Below, one piece after another: positions 13,555 to 49,447 of a stretch of DNA of 64,000 bases. The notes beneath the pieces are model-generated. The model was not told the origin of the DNA and did not search any database. It was given only the letters and a program-made list of their open reading frames with translations. Location of the stretch: assembly GCA_963693365.1 (NCBI GenBank), contig CAVNZM010000017.1:1240001-1304000 (forward strand), in the 5' to 3' direction. This DNA comes from Amoebidium appalachense. Lineage: Eukaryota; Ichthyosporea. Position 1 is the stretch's first letter, and each line of letters begins with the position of its first letter. A program made the position numbers and the translations under genes.

Positions 13555-14288
13555 GCCTAATAAGGCTGCACGGATTTTGGCCGATTTTATCGATGAAGGA
13601 AGCGTCGGACATCCCCAATAAAAATAAAAATAAAATAATAAATAAAATCAATTATATCTCCGCATATGATGTCTATGTGATACGTTATATCTCCATTTTA
13701 AAATTTGTATGATGTAAGTGTAACACCGATTTTATTACATGTATATGTTGTTGGGTGGAAGTGCTGTTGGCCTTGGTGCCGACAACTCACTGAGTCACGG
13801 CTCACCTATGTACATGTCGTTAATAAACAGCACATTCTCCCCCCCCCCCCCCCCCCCCCCCCCCACCCTATTTCTGTTGTTTTGTACGGGGGGTACAATG
13901 GAGCAGAGTGCACAGAGGTGTCATGTAAAACACGACCAACACAATAAAGAGAGGGCAATCGGAGTTGTTCACGACACATAAAAGATTTCAAACAACAATT
14001 GACCTTTTATTGTGCTCTCGGGTCTTTTTGTACTTGCAACTCAGTCATCATCGTATCTCAACTAAAGGGGGAGAACCAATCGGTTCTATCAGATGATAGA
14101 AAAACACATTCCGACAGAGCATACGCATTCCAACTTCCGACCTAACTAAAGCTTAGGAACTCTTACTTAAATAACTTAAGTAATTATACATCTTGTCACT
14201 ATTAATACACATGTATATTTATACTCGTCTCTATAAAGAAATTCGTTTAAATATATATATTTCCTAATAGTCGACACTCTTAAAGTGA
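13555..14288. other. AT-rich stretch, probable LINE 5' region
   Basis: AT-rich DNA, with several AATAAA-like strings at 13618-13650 and a poly(C) tract at 13841-13864. The part after about 13980 has no other feature and may be the 5' UTR of the LINE that follows, but I cannot place the element's 5' end. Confidence 0.4.
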
Positions 14289-14684
14289 AGACACATTACG
14301 ATAAACCGAATTCCATACATCTCTATTGTGTCCAATCATAACACGTGTATTAATAGACAGGAATGCACAACACGATCCATTCAGAAAGCAGACAAAGAAC
14401 GTAAAGTGTCTGCTAAGAATGCGTGCGCCACACGTTGTCGTGTACGCATCAGCAAGGCAAAAGAGTTCCTCGCAAAGTTGGAAAACGATGCTACGAGCGT
14501 GATAGACACGGACACGAAGGAACCAATGTTTTCTGGTGAGAAACTGCTCGAGCGCAAACGCCGATGCGAGATGGAAATCGAGCTCTTCTGCGAACTGTTC
14601 GCGCTGGCGGAAGGTCGTGCATACGACCCCGTAAGCGACAAGTGGGAACCAACCCCACAGGTGTCGGACCAAACCGATGCCTAA
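14289..14684 (+). CDS. LINE ORF1 (short, no ATG)
   Basis: An open frame of about 130 codons ends with the TAA at 14682-14684. There is no ATG near its 5' end: the first possible initiator in frame is GTG at 14328, giving 118 aa. Either translation starts at a non-AUG codon or the true start was lost to an upstream indel. The middle part is basic, with Lys/Arg and three Cys (for example KNACATRCRVRISKAKEF), which would suit nucleic-acid binding. No RRM or zinc knuckle is visible. The stop overlaps the ORF2 start in ATGCCTAA, suggesting coupled reinitiation. Confidence 0.6.
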   Translation, partial: RHITINRIPYISIVSNHNTCINRQECTTRSIQKADKERKVSAKNACATRCRVRISKAKEFLAKLENDATSVIDTDTKEPMFSGEKLLERKRRCEMEIELFCELFALAEGRAYDPVSDKWEPTPQVSDQTDA

Positions 14685-17325
14685 TTTATCCTTCTTCTTC
14701 TGGAATGCTCGGACACTGGGCCCCCAAAAGGGCCTCCCCCCCGGGACACTCGACGATAAAATCAGCTACATACAACAACAGACAAACAACCACACGTTTA
14801 CAGTGATTTGCGAAACACAGTTTAAAAACCACCACAAATTCAACTCTACATTGGTCGACACATCCACACACCCCGGTTACGCGAAAAACCGAGGCATTAT
14901 TGTACTTGCCGCACCACACGTGAGAGTGAAGTGCAAACCGGTAGCAAAAACGGAATTCTCGGTTTCTATAGAGTTTCTTTCTAATGTTTTTACTTTTGTA
15001 TATTACCCACCATCTATGTCGGTTGTCGAATTGACTCACGAGTTGTCACAGTTACCAATGTCCACTGTTATTTTAGGTGATTTTAACACGCGACTCCACC
15101 ACACAGACACACTGCAAGTGAGTGTCGGGTACCCATCTAAGCCCCCGGAGCGTGCTATCCCTTTAGCAAGGTATGTCCAAAGTCACACTTTGCGGTTCCC
15201 TCAAATATCCCATGCCCACAACACCGACTGGGGAGTGGCCTTTTGGCCATCAACCATGTCAAAACTCTCTCTCCCTCCTAACCTCTCTAGGTCATCTGAC
15301 CACTCTCCTATCCTTTTCCTACCTAAGATCTCCCTTGATCTGCTCCCCCCTCCCCCTCCCACCTTTCGCCTCCGTCTATCCCAGCTTAAGTCACAGTGGG
15401 GTAGAGTTGATGTATGTGTATGCTATGCTACGAAACACCCTATATATATGCGCCTATTAGAATCTGCACAAGCCAGGCCAGATTCACATCTCGTACTAGA
15501 TACATGCACTAACTTTATTGTTGATGATTTGATAGATCTCGGTGATTATGCTGGCGGTGGTAGGAAGGAATACCCCGATGCTCTCTTGTTACCAAACACC
15601 ACTCCCGCTAGACTAGGTGAACCCCTGTCTCAAAAGGAAAGCTTGCGCCGGCTTGCTAGTATGAATCGATTTGGCCCCCCTGCTCGTATTATTGGTGATA
15701 CCACTGGAGACCCCCTCATAGACTCTGATAAGTATTTCTCGGAACTGTTTAAAGATAGGACCCCCGCTCAGAAACCTATTGTGTGGCCTGTAGACCCATC
15801 TATCCCCATAGAATCGATCCTCCCCTTTTTCAGTCCCGATGCCATATGGTCTGTGATATCTAGTTATAGCTCTAGTAAGTCTTGTGGACCTGATGGACTC
15901 CCTGCTGGGTTTCTTAAAATCCTTGTTCCCTCCTACCCACAAAAGGAAAGTGATCGTGCTATTAAACCTGATCTTACTATCATGTTAAGCTCTCTCTTTT
16001 CTTGGTGTGTTAAATGTGGACATGTCCCGTCATCTTGGTTAGATACCTTAGTGATCCCCATAGTTAAGAAGGACTCTGAGGGCCCCATATCATCCTTTCG
16101 CCCCATTACACTAACCCAGGTTGTTCGTAGATTCTTTGAAGCTTGCTTACTTAGGTTATTTGCACATCACCCTAGGTTTCAATCTATTCTTCACATACAC
16201 CCATGCCAATCCGCTTTTCGTAAAAACAATTCATGTTATGTTCAAATAATGGCACTGCACGATTCTATGCAAGTTGGTGCACAATATGTTGGCTTTATTG
16301 ATTGGAAAACTGCTTACGATTCTGTCTCCCCTGGTCTCCTATGGGAAAAGCTTGCTGCACGGGGTGTACCACACTGCATTGGTGTTCTGTTAGAAGCACT
16401 CTTGTCTCAAACCTATGGTAGAGCTGTGGTTAATGGGCATCTTTCATATGGTTTTGCTCGTACTAGAGGTCTCTTGCAGGGTTCATTGCTTAGCCCCTTT
16501 TTGTTTAACCTATTTATAGATGATTTGGCTGTCAAGATTTACGCCGAAAACGATGACCCTATTAATAACTTTCCGCCTGCACTTCTCTATGCTGATGATC
16601 TGTCCCTCCTTGCCCGTACCCCTAGACGCCTGCAAAGATTGTTCGATGTAGTGTCAGAGTGGTGCAAGGCAAACCTTATGATCCTTAACATAGACAAATG
16701 TGGTGTTCTTGTACCTGATATAGCTAACAATTTACACACATTTACATTATCATCTAAACCTGTACCTATAGTTCCAGAATACAAATATCTTGGTGTTCCG
16801 GTTGATTATGTTGAACATGTTGTTGGTGTTATGTTTCCCCATATGGTCGAAAAGAGGGTAGAGTTGGCTCGTAAGCGGTTAGCTTTCTTCTCGGCTAATA
16901 TTTTTAAAGACACACCCCTCCATCCTTCTATTAGACTTACATTTATTCGCACTTTTGTCTTCCCGGCATGTGAATATGGTTTACCCCTTCTCGCCGCTTG
17001 GATCAAGAAAGAGAGAACTAGAGCGCTTAAACCCTTGGCAAATTTCCTTGAAGCAGAAGTTGCCTCCTTTCTATCTAACAACTGTTGTAAACCTGGGCCT
17101 GTAACGCTCTCGATATATGGTCTGGTCCCAATAGCTGCTAGAGTATCCTATCTCGCGCTGAAATTCAATAAGCACATAAGCCGCTTAAAGAAGTATTTGC
17201 CCTCCCACCCTCTCTTCTCTATCCGACCTGTCCCCTCCTCACCTCTCCCCTCTTTCCTCCCCTCTCTCTCCCCTTCTCCCCTGGGCACAAATACAAATAA
17301 ACCCCGCAATAGTGTGTGTGTGTGA
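14677..17325 (+). CDS. LINE ORF2: EEP endonuclease and reverse transcriptase
   Basis: The frame encodes 882 aa. The EEP endonuclease motifs are in order: WNARTLG near residue 10, ICETQF near 45, GDFN near 135 and SSDHSP near 207. The reverse transcriptase follows: FRPITL near 480, motif A FIDWKTAYDSV near 540, motif B RGLLQGSLLSPFLFN near 598, and motif C LLYADDLSLL near 637. The protein would nick target DNA and copy the element's RNA at the nick. It ends early at a TGA inside a GTGTGTGTGTG run at 17312-17325, and the expected C-terminus lies in another frame just downstream. Codon usage and composition show no decay elsewhere. Confidence 0.93.
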   Translation: MPNLSFFFWNARTLGPQKGLPPGTLDDKISYIQQQTNNHTFTVICETQFKNHHKFNSTLVDTSTHPGYAKNRGIIVLAAPHVRVKCKPVAKTEFSVSIEFLSNVFTFVYYPPSMSVVELTHELSQLPMSTVILGDFNTRLHHTDTLQVSVGYPSKPPERAIPLARYVQSHTLRFPQISHAHNTDWGVAFWPSTMSKLSLPPNLSRSSDHSPILFLPKISLDLLPPPPPTFRLRLSQLKSQWGRVDVCVCYATKHPIYMRLLESAQARPDSHLVLDTCTNFIVDDLIDLGDYAGGGRKEYPDALLLPNTTPARLGEPLSQKESLRRLASMNRFGPPARIIGDTTGDPLIDSDKYFSELFKDRTPAQKPIVWPVDPSIPIESILPFFSPDAIWSVISSYSSSKSCGPDGLPAGFLKILVPSYPQKESDRAIKPDLTIMLSSLFSWCVKCGHVPSSWLDTLVIPIVKKDSEGPISSFRPITLTQVVRRFFEACLLRLFAHHPRFQSILHIHPCQSAFRKNNSCYVQIMALHDSMQVGAQYVGFIDWKTAYDSVSPGLLWEKLAARGVPHCIGVLLEALLSQTYGRAVVNGHLSYGFARTRGLLQGSLLSPFLFNLFIDDLAVKIYAENDDPINNFPPALLYADDLSLLARTPRRLQRLFDVVSEWCKANLMILNIDKCGVLVPDIANNLHTFTLSSKPVPIVPEYKYLGVPVDYVEHVVGVMFPHMVEKRVELARKRLAFFSANIFKDTPLHPSIRLTFIRTFVFPACEYGLPLLAAWIKKERTRALKPLANFLEAEVASFLSNNCCKPGPVTLSIYGLVPIAARVSYLALKFNKHISRLKKYLPSHPLFSIRPVPSSPLPSFLPSLSPSPLGTNTNKPRNSVCV

Positions 17326-17885
17326 CTTTGGACTGCCACTTACTTATTAAACATGTACACAATCACAAGATAATCACGCAATATAACAAATGGAAAAAGA
17401 TACCACACGACACTAGACCCGATGAAAGCATACACCTTGAAAAACTAAGCCTTATGTCTCGTTTTATATATACTGACCGCCTCAACCATATTGCCAAATA
17501 TGGCACTCGCAAGTGTATAACACCTAAATACATATTACCTTCCTGTAGAACTGGTCTTTCTCTAGCTGATGGTATTATTGATCAATTACCACGCTTTTAC
17601 TGTACACGTGCTATACAGTGGAGATCTAATAAGTATAAGGTGGCATCATTTGCATGCCCAAACAACACACACACACACCAGTTTAACCGGTCATGTATCG
17701 CCAAATGTAGTTTGATAGACCACATAATACCGCAACACACACACGTCACATTCACAACAGACACCCAGAAAGATAGCCTACCTGTAAATTACAACATCCT
17801 TGATTTTATACTAAACACGCGTAACTACGACCTGTTTATTAGATGTATTGATTGGCTTGAGAAACACATCACTACAAAATTATAG
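17316..17885 (+). CDS. Displaced C-terminus of LINE ORF2
   Basis: The frame overlaps the end of ORF2 within the GT run and continues for about 186 codons to the TAG at 17883-17885. Removing one GT unit from the run at 17312-17323 would join it in frame to ORF2 without a break. It looks coding (LSLMSRFIYTDRLNHIAKY, ILPSCRTGLSLADG) and includes the last domain before the CA-rich 3' tail. It is best read as the same gene split by microsatellite slippage. It has no gag- or RNase H-like motif that I can recognise. Confidence 0.7.
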   Translation: MCVTLDCHLLIKHVHNHKIITQYNKWKKIPHDTRPDESIHLEKLSLMSRFIYTDRLNHIAKYGTRKCITPKYILPSCRTGLSLADGIIDQLPRFYCTRAIQWRSNKYKVASFACPNNTHTHQFNRSCIAKCSLIDHIIPQHTHVTFTTDTQKDSLPVNYNILDFILNTRNYDLFIRCIDWLEKHITTKL

Positions 17886-17889
17886 CGCA

Positions 17890-17891
<2 letters not shown>

Positions 17892-17959
<68 letters not shown>
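17892..17959. repeat. (CA)n microsatellite in LINE 3' region
   Basis: About 34 uninterrupted CA units follow the last LINE stop codon and precede the poly(A)-like tail at 17998-18030. Confidence 0.9.
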
Positions 17960-17960
<1 letters not shown>

Positions 17961-17992
17961 CCAGCTGATACCGAGTGTCCCGAGGGGAGCCC

Positions 17993-18030
<38 letters not shown>

Positions 18031-18031
<1 letters not shown>

Positions 18032-18227
18032 GGGGAACCCCAACTAATTGATTTCTCCTTGTAGTCTTTATGGTGTCTCGTAGAGAAAGTAAACCCTGAT
18101 ATATAGTCACCACCCGACATCTATGTACGTGATCATGATATACCGCTGAGGGGATATTCCGAGCAAACCCCCCCCCCCCCATACCTGAGACTGGTTCTCT
18201 TTGCCTCGAGTAAACAGCGTAAACCCC
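18031..18227. repeat. Dispersed repeat, copy 1
   Basis: The sequence from CGGGGAACCCCAACTAATTG to CAGCGTAAACCCC is nearly identical to 52531-52724. The differences I see are one T/C change near the start and the length of an internal poly(C) run (18171-18180 against 52670-52677). Both copies begin directly after an A-run. On the reverse strand the repeat therefore ends in a T-run, like a Pol III terminator, but I find no clear A and B boxes. Confidence 0.75.
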
Positions 18228-18232
18228 TATAG

Positions 18233-18367
18233 TGTATGAGTGAGATTGTCCCACAATCACACGCATATGAATTTGTACTTGGAGTCATAGGCAGAGACCA
18301 GATCCGCCGAGACCCTGCCCGAGCCTCATGGCTCCCCCTATACTATGCCGCTGATTACGCTCATATA
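18233..18367. repeat. 135-bp direct repeat, copy 1
   Basis: The sequence is identical in my reading to 18464-18598. It contains the small inverted repeat GATTGTCCCACAATC and, on the reverse strand, a GAGCC...GGCTC stem. The unit is non-coding. The 96-bp spacer (18368-18463) is not repeated. Confidence 0.85.
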
Positions 18368-18463
18368 TGGTAGCAGAGACAGCCCGACCGCCCTCTGATG
18401 GCCTAGCCGCTTTCCACTGCGCACTGCTATGAGCTCGGGGCGAGCTCACTCCCGCCGCCGAGA

Positions 18464-18598
18464 TGTATGAGTGAGATTGTCCCACAATCACACGCATATG
18501 AATTTGTACTTGGAGTCATAGGCAGAGACCAGATCCGCCGAGACCCTGCCCGAGCCTCATGGCTCCCCCTATACTATGCCGCTGATTACGCTCATATA
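18464..18598. repeat. 135-bp direct repeat, copy 2
   Basis: Second copy of the unit at 18233-18367. Identity suggests a recent tandem duplication, or two insertions of one short element. Confidence 0.85.
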
Positions 18599-18808
18599 AT
18601 AGATGTACTCACTCGCGACTATTGGTGAATCATCTTATTGTAAGCCACTTTGAACTAAAACAAAGACAACGAATGTAGCTAGCCAATCACGCTACCTCTT
18701 AGATAAACAGAGGAGAGCAAACACAAATAAAATACAATAAGTTCTATCAGGCAAGAGAGCCAGGCGTGCACAGATCTACAGATATCTGTGCAGGGAGAGA
18801 GAGGGATA

Positions 18809-18874
<66 letters not shown>

Positions 18875-18969
18875 CGAGAGAAAGAAAAGAGAAAAGGGAG
18901 AGAGGGGGGAGAGCACAAAGGACACTTATGTTTGAATTTAAAAGGATTTTTCAAGCATATAGCATAGCT

Positions 18970-19009
<40 letters not shown>

Positions 19010-20342
19010 ATATTTTAGTAAAGATGAGTGATGTGAAAGGTCATTCATTTTGTTTGCTTTGGGTGGATATCGATGCTTATTTACAACGGACCCCTGGCCC
19101 TGTGACGGTTGAACTTGAACAAGGCCTGTAGGGTGCGCTTTGAACCAATCGGAAATGAGTTGATTGGCTGACCGAAGTCTACTCCTATTGGTGCTCTGTG
19201 TCATCTTGGGAAAGTGGCGGAAAGCCCGTCAGCGCGCTGGCCCAGGAAACTAGTGCTACCTGGCAGCTTTTGTAGTCGCAATTCACTAGTATCGCCCAAA
19301 AATACATTTTTTCCTTTTATTGTTGGCGATTTGTTTCTTCCTGTTCTCTTGCTCAACCAGCCAGAATATCGATGGCATCGTTATTGTCTGATCCTGTGAC
19401 ACTCCTCTAATCTCATGAAGGTGACCTTCATCGGAATGTGCGCGCCTTGGAGCAGTTACTGCAACATTGATGAAGGAGAAGAGTATGGATGTAAGAAAGA
19501 ATCCGCAGTAGCTGTTGAATTATAGAGCGTAAAAGTCGATATAGTAGAATATAATACATATACTCTTTTTAGGCAAAGGTGTTTCTGACAATCCATTCTA
19601 TCACATGTACCGTGCTCCGGCAGGAACAATCTCGATTCATAAAGTGCGCTGAATTCATGAAAGTGCAATAAGTAATGACCAATCACAGAGTACTTACTAT
19701 TCAGGGCTTCATATTCTTTGTTCATAGGGTCACGGGGCGGCCACGGGCTCAAGCCTCACGGTCCCGGAAAGTTCGTTGAATTTTTCAGTCTGTTGAATGA
19801 CAGGAGGAATCAAAGACAATGTGAAAATTTGCTGACCATTTTCACTTCACATAAAATATTAAAAAGACATCGACTCTGTTTCTGATAGGTATATTTGGCG
19901 GTACATACACGCTTGCGTTCATGCCATACCTACAACCTACGCAGCCTCTGCCAGTCCACAGGATAAAGTCACAGGTTCGAACCCTGCCGTAACGTACAGC
20001 ACCGCCGTCAGTACAGTCATGTTGTCGGCTTGCTGATAAAACAGAGGGAAAGGGGCTGTATAGAAAAACACAACTTGTTTCTTCCCCCTTTTTTTTTTCA
20101 ATGTTTTTTTGGGATAAGTTGTCGACTTGTGACTTCTGAAGGTATGACAGGCGGTAGTTTTGGCAATGTCCTACTTTTCGAGCAAAAACACACACAAAAA
20201 ACAGAAAGCAAGTTTCTTATTGACGCCTCAACGCAACTGCTTATGAGCAAACTGTGATTTCTGAGCTTTACATCTTTAACCCCTTTACTCCTGGATTGAA
20301 GAACAACAGACACTGAAGTCTGACTAGGAAAAAACCGAAATC
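18599..20342. other. Intergenic, poly(G) tracts and unique DNA
   Basis: Poly(G) lies at 18810-18841, a (GA)n tract at 18841-18871, and poly(G) at 18972-19007. The sequence from 19010 to 20342 is mostly unique. A tRNA B-box-like string GGTTCGAACCC occurs at 19974 without a fitting A box or acceptor stem. The last 100 bp may be the 5' leader of the PH-domain gene. Confidence 0.5.
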
Positions 20343-20933
20343 ATGCCTTCTCTGTCCATGTGGAAAGCGTTTTCCGGTTCCGGACGAGCGTCTTCATCTT
20401 CGGCCGAGAGCGCAAACTCCCGTACCATGCCCGAAAAAGTCACCTCTGACGATGCACACGCACACGCACGTACGTGCGCAGCCATATCCCTCGAGGACAC
20501 AGAGTTAGTTACGGGATATATGAACAAGCAGAGCGGGAGAAGACAGGTGTGGCAAGAGAGATACTTTGTTCTGGACACACGCACAGGAGTTTTGACTTAT
20601 TACTTGAACAAGAAGTCAAGAGAGCCCCAGGGTGTGCTACACTTGGAACTGTACGGAAGGTGTGACCGCGTGCACTGGTATGATGAGCGTACTGCAGATC
20701 GCATTTTTACCGTGTATTCACGCGAAAACAATGTTCGTCCCTACATGTTCCTCACAGCGTCCAAGAGTGATACGGATAGATGGGTGAGAGCGATAAGACA
20801 GCATATTGTCCCTACCTCGACAAAGACAGAGGTGCCGAGGGTGATTGAGACAGCGAGGGTGGGTGGAAAGACTGAGGAGGGATTTTGGAGCCAGATATAT
20901 CGACGGGTGTCCCTTCGCGCACGCTCATCATAG
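20343..20933 (+). CDS. PH-domain protein
   Basis: A single-exon frame encodes 196 aa. Residues 1-53 are Ser-rich and low complexity, with an AHAHAR stretch. Residues about 54-155 form a pleckstrin-homology domain: ELVTGYMNKQ (strand 1), QVWQERYFVLD (strand 2 with the usual W-x-x-R-x-F pattern), GVLTYY, GVLHLEL, RIFTVYS and the C-terminal helix DTDRWVRAIRQHI with its conserved Trp. A PH domain usually binds phosphoinositides or a protein partner at membranes. The basic loop GRRQVWQER would suit phosphoinositide binding, but this is inference. No catalytic domain is fused. The protein could be a stand-alone PH adaptor, or the first exon of a longer gene. Confidence 0.75.
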   Translation: MPSLSMWKAFSGSGRASSSSAESANSRTMPEKVTSDDAHAHARTCAAISLEDTELVTGYMNKQSGRRQVWQERYFVLDTRTGVLTYYLNKKSREPQGVLHLELYGRCDRVHWYDERTADRIFTVYSRENNVRPYMFLTASKSDTDRWVRAIRQHIVPTSTKTEVPRVIETARVGGKTEEGFWSQIYRRVSLRARSS

Positions 20934-22032
20934 TTTTTTTGGGGAAGATTAGTGGTTGTCCCAAACTCTTCTGCTTGACGTATTTCGAGCGAGTTAGAAT
21001 TGTTCGTTAACTTAGTAGCCACTTTATGTTTGCGAATGACTGCCATGACTTGGGTGATGCGGGAGCTGACATGGCCCCTGAGATTGCAAAGGCGAGCCAG
21101 ACCTCTGCATGGAGAACGACGTGGGGGTTGCCTGTGCAATTGCTATAGCTTGAAAACGTGCATTTTTTGGGGCCCCTCGTTTTAAGCACGAACTATTATG
21201 AATGATTTTCCTGGCCTTTCGTATGCATGTATTAGTGAAGCTGTTGTTCTGTTTTGCTTTTTTTGTGTGTGTGTGTGTGCGGAACAATAGAAGCATAAGT
21301 GGGCTTGATGTTCGAGGCATTTTTAGGAGTGTACTGTATAGAAGACTAAAGCGATGTTCGATGTACAGATTTCTGGTGTGCGGTATTGTGGACGGTAGTG
21401 TTTGCTTTTTACCAAATCTGGCACAAACACGCATGGTTTTACCTATACTTGCCGTGCACGCACACCTATTTTGAAAGTTTTCGGAGAAAGTTGAAGCAGA
21501 TTTTGCTGTTGTGTATGCCACTTGTGATGGCAACAAGTATATTGTAATAGATGCTGATATCTGGTTACATACTGAATTACAAGTGATACTTCTTGCACAT
21601 CGTGGTACAACACTGGAGCCAACCGCACCTTTTGCTGCCCTTTCATGCAAATGATTGTATTATGCCAGTTTCTTTGTCAGGTGATAGTCCAACCTTTGAA
21701 AGGCCTCCCCTTCCCCTCCCTCCCCCCGCCCCGGCCTCCCACCACCCCCCCCCCCGTCACGTACACACAGAAACATGTGCGCGCGTGTGTCCAAATCGAG
21801 CGCAAATCGATCCTATCCCTACCTCCTCCGGATCATATGGCTTTGTTTTCAGACCATGGTCTGCCCACTAGTGAGTGGATCGAACCATACACTATCCCCC
21901 CCCCCCCCCCCCCCCAAAAAAAAAAAAGAGGGGGAGGGGGGGGGGGGGGGGGGGGGGGGGGGTTTCGGAGACCCGAGTCGAAAGGCAGAGATCACAGAAG
22001 AGATAGAGAAAGTGAGCCCCTCCCCCCCCCCC

Positions 22033-22063
<31 letters not shown>

Positions 22064-22523
22064 CCACCACCACCACCCCCACCCCAACTCCAACCCCCGT
22101 CTCTAGATCTCTCTCTCTCTTCCCCCCAACCCCCCCACACCCCCCTCCCGTGCACCTCAGATTGGGGGGAAAAGAAGAAGAAGAAAAGGGAGAAGGAAAA
22201 AGAAGAGAGGGACCGGAAGGAAGGAAGGAAGGGGGCCGTGGGGGGGGGGGGGGGGGGGGGGGGGGGGGAAGGGGGGGGGGTGAGGGGGGCAAGTTGCCTC
22301 AGAGAAATTTTACGACGGCTGGAGGCCACATGTGTCAATTCCAAACGTGGCAGGAGAAACGTTGAAGACATCCATATGCTCCGGCCCAGGACGTATCTCA
22401 GGACACAGTGAAAGGCTAAGAACTGGTTAACTTATTACGGTAATAAGGGGCGTTGGTGTGGGTGGCCCGGGTGGTTCGGATCAGCGTGCCAGTGGCGATG
22501 GTGGTGGTGGTGAACGTGGTGGT

Positions 22524-22572
<49 letters not shown>

Positions 22573-22573
22573 T

Positions 22574-22605
<32 letters not shown>

Positions 22606-23613
22606 GGGGGGGGGGGGGGGGGGGAATAACATGCTTGTCACAGTTACACGGATCATGACGCGCACAGGGATCAATGGGTTGAATTCTTGCAACATGTGCA
22701 TTTTTTGCCATACAATGACATTCTACGATGCATTACATATACACCGTCAGGATACTAAGCTATATACTGTTACATTTGTTTTACTTAAAACAAACCACGA
22801 AGGGAAGGAAAAGAAGAACGAAAAAGCGAAGAGAATATATCGTGTGATTCAGAGATACACCAGAAATTCTTGACAAAAACCAACATATGTATTAGTGTGA
22901 CGTGAACACGGGAAATGGAAAGAAGAGACTCGAGTTCGGAAGCTTATTTTTAGCTCCACAAATAAGAATATACCTACTTTTTTTTATAGTTTAATTAACG
23001 GTTGGGAGGGATTGTGCTGTTTATTAACGACGGGATCCGGACAGAGAGTGCAGGACGAAATCAAACACTTAACTTTCTAATGCAGTTGACATGCCAAGAA
23101 CATCCTCCCCCCCCCCCCCCCCCCCCCCCCCCGGGCGCGGCCGGCCCCTGGCCCCCCCCCACACCTAAAAGATCGAAAGATAAAACAGACAAACGAACTA
23201 AGCCAAAAAAAAAAAAAGAAAAAAAAAAGGCAAAATCAAAAATCAAAAGCGCCCTCCAAAAGTGACAAACACTGCTCCTGTCAACATACCTGTGGGGTAA
23301 CTTTACACTACAAGACTCTTGGCCATGCAAGTTCAAATATTTATATTATCTCTACACACGCGTGCTTGTAAAAATTCAAACCGACAGATACTTCGAATAT
23401 GTACCTTGAAACTACTGGTAAATAATCGAAAGAATTCATGCCCGATAAATCGATAGCGGAGTGCTTCGTTTTCCATAAGCTATCAAGTTTTTTTTCTTCC
23501 CCATATAGCGTAGGCAGATATCAGATATTCACCCTAGTAGCGGAACTTTATAATTTAAGGAAATTTCGAATATCCATATACGGGTAATCCGATTTACCAA
23601 AAATGGAAATCAG
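20934..23613. other. Intergenic, simple repeats
   Basis: No gene is supported. A 208-codon minus-strand frame at 21024-21650 has no motif or splice support. The stretch holds a C-run/A-run/G-run compound at 21896-21962, poly(C) with (CAC)n at 22022-22080, GA- and G-rich DNA to 22282, (GT)n with poly(G) at 22526-22624, poly(C) at 23106-23132, and A-rich DNA at 23200-23250. Confidence 0.6.
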
Positions 23614-38525
<14,912 letters not shown>

Positions 38526-38665
38526 GCTCACCACCGCTCCTCTTGCAACACTAACAAAATGCACCAAACTAACACACCACGCAATTCACTCCATGCAAAA
38601 ACCAACGTAACACTAAACTTGAAACGAGTTTCCGCGGGTGTGACACGCGCTGCGCGCAGCTGAGC

Positions 38666-38746
38666 GGGGCGGAATGAAGAGTGCGAGACAAACACAGGCC
38701 ATGCGTTCCGATTGGCTAGCCAAACGACAGCGCGCCCGCCGATTGG
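38666..38746 (-). promoter_or_regulatory. CCAAT/GC-box promoter of the MLYCD gene
   Basis: Upstream of exon 1 on the minus strand are two CCAAT boxes (38742-38746 and 38711-38715) and a GC box at about 38666-38672, all within 140-220 bp of the ATG. A TATATAA at 38767-38773 lies further upstream, beyond the CCAAT boxes, and is less likely to be used. Confidence 0.45.
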
Positions 38747-38819
38747 TCCAACAAGCCAAACTTGCCTTATATAGTAAAATGTACACAATGCAACCAGGCA
38801 CTAAAAAGCAGTTGAGTTA

Positions 38820-49400
<10,581 letters not shown>

Positions 49401-49435
49401 ATTTCGCTATCCAATCCAAAACTAAGTTTTTGACA

Positions 49436-49447
49436 TTTATATATATA
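49436..49447 (-). promoter_or_regulatory. TATA box of the kinase gene
   Basis: On the minus strand TATATATAAA lies about 36-46 nt upstream of the first ATG (49398-49400). A transcription start about 30 nt downstream would fall almost at that ATG, which argues for initiation at the second ATG (49365-49367). GCTCCG and CGGAGC just after the first ATG form a 6-bp stem. Confidence 0.5.

Larger units (their letters stand above)
14289..18030 (+). mobile_element. Non-LTR retrotransposon (LINE, APE-type)
   Basis: The element carries a short ORF1, then ORF2 with an N-terminal endonuclease/exonuclease/phosphatase (EEP) domain and a reverse transcriptase, then the displaced C-terminus. After the last stop come a (CA)n tract (17892-17959), a short unique stretch and an A-run of 33 nt (17998-18030), which is the likely poly(A) tail from target-primed insertion. 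There are no LTRs. The family cannot be named without a search; the EEP-RT order fits the Jockey/L1/CR1/RTE clades rather than the R2 group. The frames are nearly intact, so the insertion is probably young. Confidence 0.9.

Noticed and set aside
18031-18598. Possible snRNA genes (U1, U4 or U5-like strings such as CTGGTTCTCTTTGCC)
   Set aside because: The conserved Sm site, 5' end and loop sequences of these snRNAs are absent; only short chance similarities remain.
19974-19984. GGTTCGAACCC, a tRNA B-box match (another at 56330)
   Set aside because: No A box at the right distance, no acceptor stem and no cloverleaf could be drawn on either strand.
21024-21650. A 208-codon minus-strand frame
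   Set aside because: No recognisable domain, mixed composition and no splice or promoter support. It lies downstream of the PH gene, where 3' UTR is expected.
38767-38773. TATATAA as the malonyl-CoA decarboxylase TATA box
   Set aside because: It lies upstream of both CCAAT boxes and about 240 bp from the ATG, the wrong order for a TATA/CCAAT promoter on the minus strand.
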